This document shows positions 22,169-24,181 of a stretch of 24,181 nucleotides of DNA, piece by piece. Numbering within the stretch: the stretch's first letter is position 1; every line of letters starts with the position of its first letter. This DNA comes from Casp-actino8 sp001510455 (GTDB lineage Bacteria > Actinomycetota > Acidimicrobiia > Acidimicrobiales > Ilumatobacteraceae). The notes below the pieces were generated by a model. That model saw only the letters and a program-made list of their open reading frames with translations, ran no database searches and was not told the origin of the DNA. The stretch is from assembly GCA_027592035.1 (NCBI GenBank), contig JAQCIK010000028.1, forward strand, positions 1 through 24,181. Reading direction: 5' to 3'. Made by a program: the position numbers and the translations under genes.

Positions 22169-23157
22169 GACGGGACTTCCTTCCGGTGCACCGATTCCGG
22201 TGCACCATTCGATCCCCCGAGAACGTGTGACGACGAGACACTCGTCAGCCAATGACGAGCCGACTCCGAAAGTTCGACGACCCGCTTGTAGTCGGCCACG
22301 TCGGCCGGCAACGCCGCCAAGGCCTCGGCCAAGCGAGATGCGTCGTCGGGACGGTCGACGAGATGAGAGAGCGGTCGGATGTAGGTACGGATCGTGAAGA
22401 GGACGGCACCGGTCGTCGGAAACTTGCGCAGCGTCTCGCGCTCGACGCGCAAGAAGAGACGATCACCCGTGGTCGGATCGCCGACGCGAGGGATTTCCGG
22501 CGAGGGTTCGGCGGTTCCGTCGACGGCCTGATACGGATCATCGGTGTCGAGAACTCCCCATCCGAGACGCCAGTACGGCTTGTTGGGAGACAGTCGCTCG
22601 AAGAAATCGTCGATGGATCCTCCGAGTTGTTCGTTCAGACGAGCCACCGGCGCATGGACCTCGGCCATGCTCGCTCCGAGCTTCGACGTGAGATTCCATC
22701 GATTCGGGAAACACACCGAACCACCACCGAACACCAGACGTCCATCGCGCTCGACGAGTAGTGCCAGATCTTCCTGAACGAGCCGACCGGCGATCGACAA
22801 CGGGTGTTCGGACCAACGGCCCTCAGAATCGGGGGTGATGGCGAAGGATTCATTGCGATGACGATTGGTCACGGTGCATTCGTTGCGCTCGAACCAAGTG
22901 GGGAAGTGTTCGACCAGATGATCGACGAGAGTCGACAGGACCTCGTTGCTCTCGGGCTCGATCCCGTCGATCGCAGCGAGGACCGTCGTCGGATGATCAC
23001 GAAGAACACGAGTCTTGGCATCGATCTCGTGGTCGTAGTCGTCACCGATCTGGATCCAGTCGTGGAGTTCGAGAGGTCGGAGAGCGAGTCGCCACCGGAA
23101 CGAACCCGCCATGTAGGGCTGATAGTCGGGTGAACTTCGACGAACGTCGGTGCTCAC
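22165..23157 (-). CDS. DUF3445 / heme-dependent oxidative N-demethylase-like protein
   Basis: 330 residues from the GTG at 23157. It belongs to the DUF3445 family, whose characterised relative is the heme subunit of an oxidative N-demethylase acting on small amines. Supporting stretches are VCFPNRWNLTSKLG (148-161), AEVHAPV with H168, YWRLGWG (195-201), LFLRVERETLRKFP (234-247) and AVLFTIRTYIRPL (251-263). No signal peptide or membrane helix is seen. The start overlaps the hspR stop (GTGA) and its stop overlaps the clpB start (ATGA), so it is locked into the heat-shock operon. The biochemical activity, heme binding and substrate in this organism are not shown by the sequence. Confidence 0.83.
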   Translation of the reverse strand: MSTDVRRSSPDYQPYMAGSFRWRLALRPLELHDWIQIGDDYDHEIDAKTRVLRDHPTTVLAAIDGIEPESNEVLSTLVDHLVEHFPTWFERNECTVTNRHRNESFAITPDSEGRWSEHPLSIAGRLVQEDLALLVERDGRLVFGGGSVCFPNRWNLTSKLGASMAEVHAPVARLNEQLGGSIDDFFERLSPNKPYWRLGWGVLDTDDPYQAVDGTAEPSPEIPRVGDPTTGDRLFLRVERETLRKFPTTGAVLFTIRTYIRPLSHLVDRPDDASRLAEALAALPADVADYKRVVELSESARHWLTSVSSSHVLGGSNGAPESVHRKEVPS

Positions 23158-23555
23158 GAGTCACCTCGTTTCTTCAGGACCGGAGGAACCTGACCGAACA
23201 CGGTCACCGACTGTCGAAGAGGTACGAGGCCACCGGATGTCGAACGCGGTTCGGCGGCCGAGATGGCTTGGGCCGCCAACAATCGCAGTCGATCGACCTC
23301 GTCACGCAACCGTCTGACTTCGGCCTCGAGGGCCATCACCCGTCGAATTCCCTCGACGTTCATACCCTCCGCCGTGAGTTCGGCGATACGACGAAGACGT
23401 GCGATATCGGCATCGCTGTAGCGACGATCTCCGCCGCGGGTGCGCGCCGGTTGAAGAAGTCCTCGTCGCTCGTAGATCCGGAGTGTCTGCGGATGCATGC
23501 CGGCCAGTTCGGCGGCAATCGAAATAACGTAAACGGCTCGGTCGTGGTCGGACAC
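23154..23555 (-). CDS. hspR: MerR-family heat-shock repressor HspR
   Basis: DNA-binding repressor of the dnaK operon and clpB in actinobacteria, acting at HAIR inverted repeats with DnaK as corepressor. It is 133 residues from the GTG at 23555. The N-terminal winged helix has VISIAAELAGMHPQTLRIYERRGLL (split as VISIAAELAG, MHPQTLRIYERRGLL), then ARTRGGDRRYSDADIARLRRI and LTAEGMNVEGIRRVM, all typical of HspR. A short coiled coil (about 75-95, EAEVRRLRDEVDRLRLL) would make the dimer. It starts 6 bases after the dnaJ stop and overlaps the DUF3445 start. No HAIR repeat was found inside the window. It would be expected upstream of dnaK beyond the right edge. Confidence 0.93.
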   Translation of the reverse strand: MSDHDRAVYVISIAAELAGMHPQTLRIYERRGLLQPARTRGGDRRYSDADIARLRRIAELTAEGMNVEGIRRVMALEAEVRRLRDEVDRLRLLAAQAISAAEPRSTSGGLVPLRQSVTVFGQVPPVLKKRGDS

Positions 23556-23561
23556 CTTCGA

Positions 23562-24181
23562 TCACCGTCCGTTCCGATACAAGTGCTGCCGCACATCGGT
23601 CGATGAGGCCGCCGACAACGTCTCGATGATTTGCCTCTCTTCAGGCGACGGATCGGAGGGCACCATCACGTCGACCGTCACGATGAGGTCTCCGGTCCGG
23701 CGGGCAGTCTCGATCCCTCGACCCTTCACCCGATACCTGGCACCACTCTGTGTTCCCGGCTTCACCCGTACCGTGACCGTTCCCCCCGTGAGAAGAGGAA
23801 CGTCGACATCGGCTCCGAGAACCGCCTCCGCAAAAGTGATGGGGACTTTCACCGTGAGGTTGTCGGCATCGCGTCCGAAGATCGGATGCGACCCGACCTG
23901 GCACACGATGAAGAGGTCTCCCGATGGTCCGCCGTTTCGACCCGGCGCACCTTTCCCGGGTAGCCGAATTCGCTGACCGTTCGCCACGCCGGCCGGCACG
24001 CGAACCTTGACCTCGCGGGCCCGCTTCTCGACACCCGAACCGCGACACACACCGCACGGATCCTTCACCACGTTGCCTCGACCACCACAGCTCGGACACG
24101 GCGAGGAGAACGAGAAGAAACCTTGGTTGTCGTCGATCTGACCACGACCTCCGCACTGTCCGCACGTCTCGACTTTCGATC
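23562..24181 (-). CDS. dnaJ: Chaperone protein DnaJ, N-terminal part beyond the window edge
   Basis: Hsp40 co-chaperone of DnaK. About 205 C-terminal residues are visible and the J-domain and Gly/Phe region lie off the right edge. Three of the four zinc-finger repeats are seen: CGQCGGRG, CPSCGGRG and CGVCRGSG. They are followed by the substrate-binding beta domains with VRVPAGVANGQRIRLPGKG, GDLFIVCQVGSHPIFGRD, LTVKVPITFAEAVLGAD and VKPGTQSGARYRVKGRG. The C-terminus is short after the PSPEERQIIETL helix. It is followed 6 bases later by hspR, as in the actinobacterial dnaK-grpE-dnaJ-hspR operon, so dnaK and grpE are expected just outside the window. Confidence 0.95.
   Translation of the reverse strand, partial: SKVETCGQCGGRGQIDDNQGFFSFSSPCPSCGGRGNVVKDPCGVCRGSGVEKRAREVKVRVPAGVANGQRIRLPGKGAPGRNGGPSGDLFIVCQVGSHPIFGRDADNLTVKVPITFAEAVLGADVDVPLLTGGTVTVRVKPGTQSGARYRVKGRGIETARRTGDLIVTVDVMVPSDPSPEERQIIETLSAASSTDVRQHLYRNGR

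Noticed and set aside
22165..24181. HspR-binding HAIR inverted repeat near clpB or hspR
   Set aside because: No sequence close to CTTGAGT-N7-ACTCAAG was found. The genes overlap and would be controlled from a promoter upstream of dnaK outside the window.

Overview
This is chromosomal DNA of a high-GC actinobacterium. Three things suggest Acidimicrobiia: a caa3-type oxidase with cytochrome c fused to subunit II, the ClpS-DUF2017 pair, and a dnaJ-hspR-clpB cluster. The class is an inference from gene content, not from a marker gene. Coding density is very high. Many starts are GTG and one is probably TTG. Adjacent genes often overlap by 1-8 bases, and several first genes look leaderless. No insertion sequence, prophage, CRISPR array or rRNA was seen.

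Layout. (1) 1-1809, minus: serS followed by pdxH, which runs off the left edge. (2) 1923-3631, plus: a two-gene ABC exporter. (3) 3665-13300, minus: a large respiratory-oxidase block. Read in the direction of transcription it is ctaB (heme O synthase), a subunit I-like protein without the metal ligands, a subunit III-like protein without the family's key residues, a 7-helix protein with an outer domain, then the genuine caa3 oxidase ctaC, ctaD, ctaE and subunit IV, and the copper-assembly factor ctaG. (4) 13354-14174, plus: clpS-DUF2017, followed by three tRNA genes (Glu, Asp, Phe). (5) 14539-16357, minus: acyl-CoA thioesterase II and a tandem universal stress protein. (6) 16461-19629, minus: a nucleotide operon purA-purB-pyrE. 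(7) 19685-24181, minus: a protein-quality-control operon dnaJ (partial)-hspR-DUF3445-clpB.

The most striking observation is the three-gene module at 8808-12167. Its subunit I paralogue aligns without gaps over helix II with the real CtaD in the same window, yet the heme and CuB histidines are replaced (H96 to A, H274 to Q, H409 to S, H411 to V, and at least one of H323/H324), as are the D-channel Asp and Asn. The companion subunit III-like protein has likewise lost its signature Glu, His and Asp residues. Open reading frames and the membrane fold are intact, and the genes sit tightly packed ahead of ctaC. This looks like a maintained, catalytically dead oxidase-like complex made together with the working oxidase. 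The second theme is a heme-dependent N-demethylase-like (DUF3445) gene fused by stop/start overlaps between hspR and clpB. The third is a repeated pattern of leaderless promoters.
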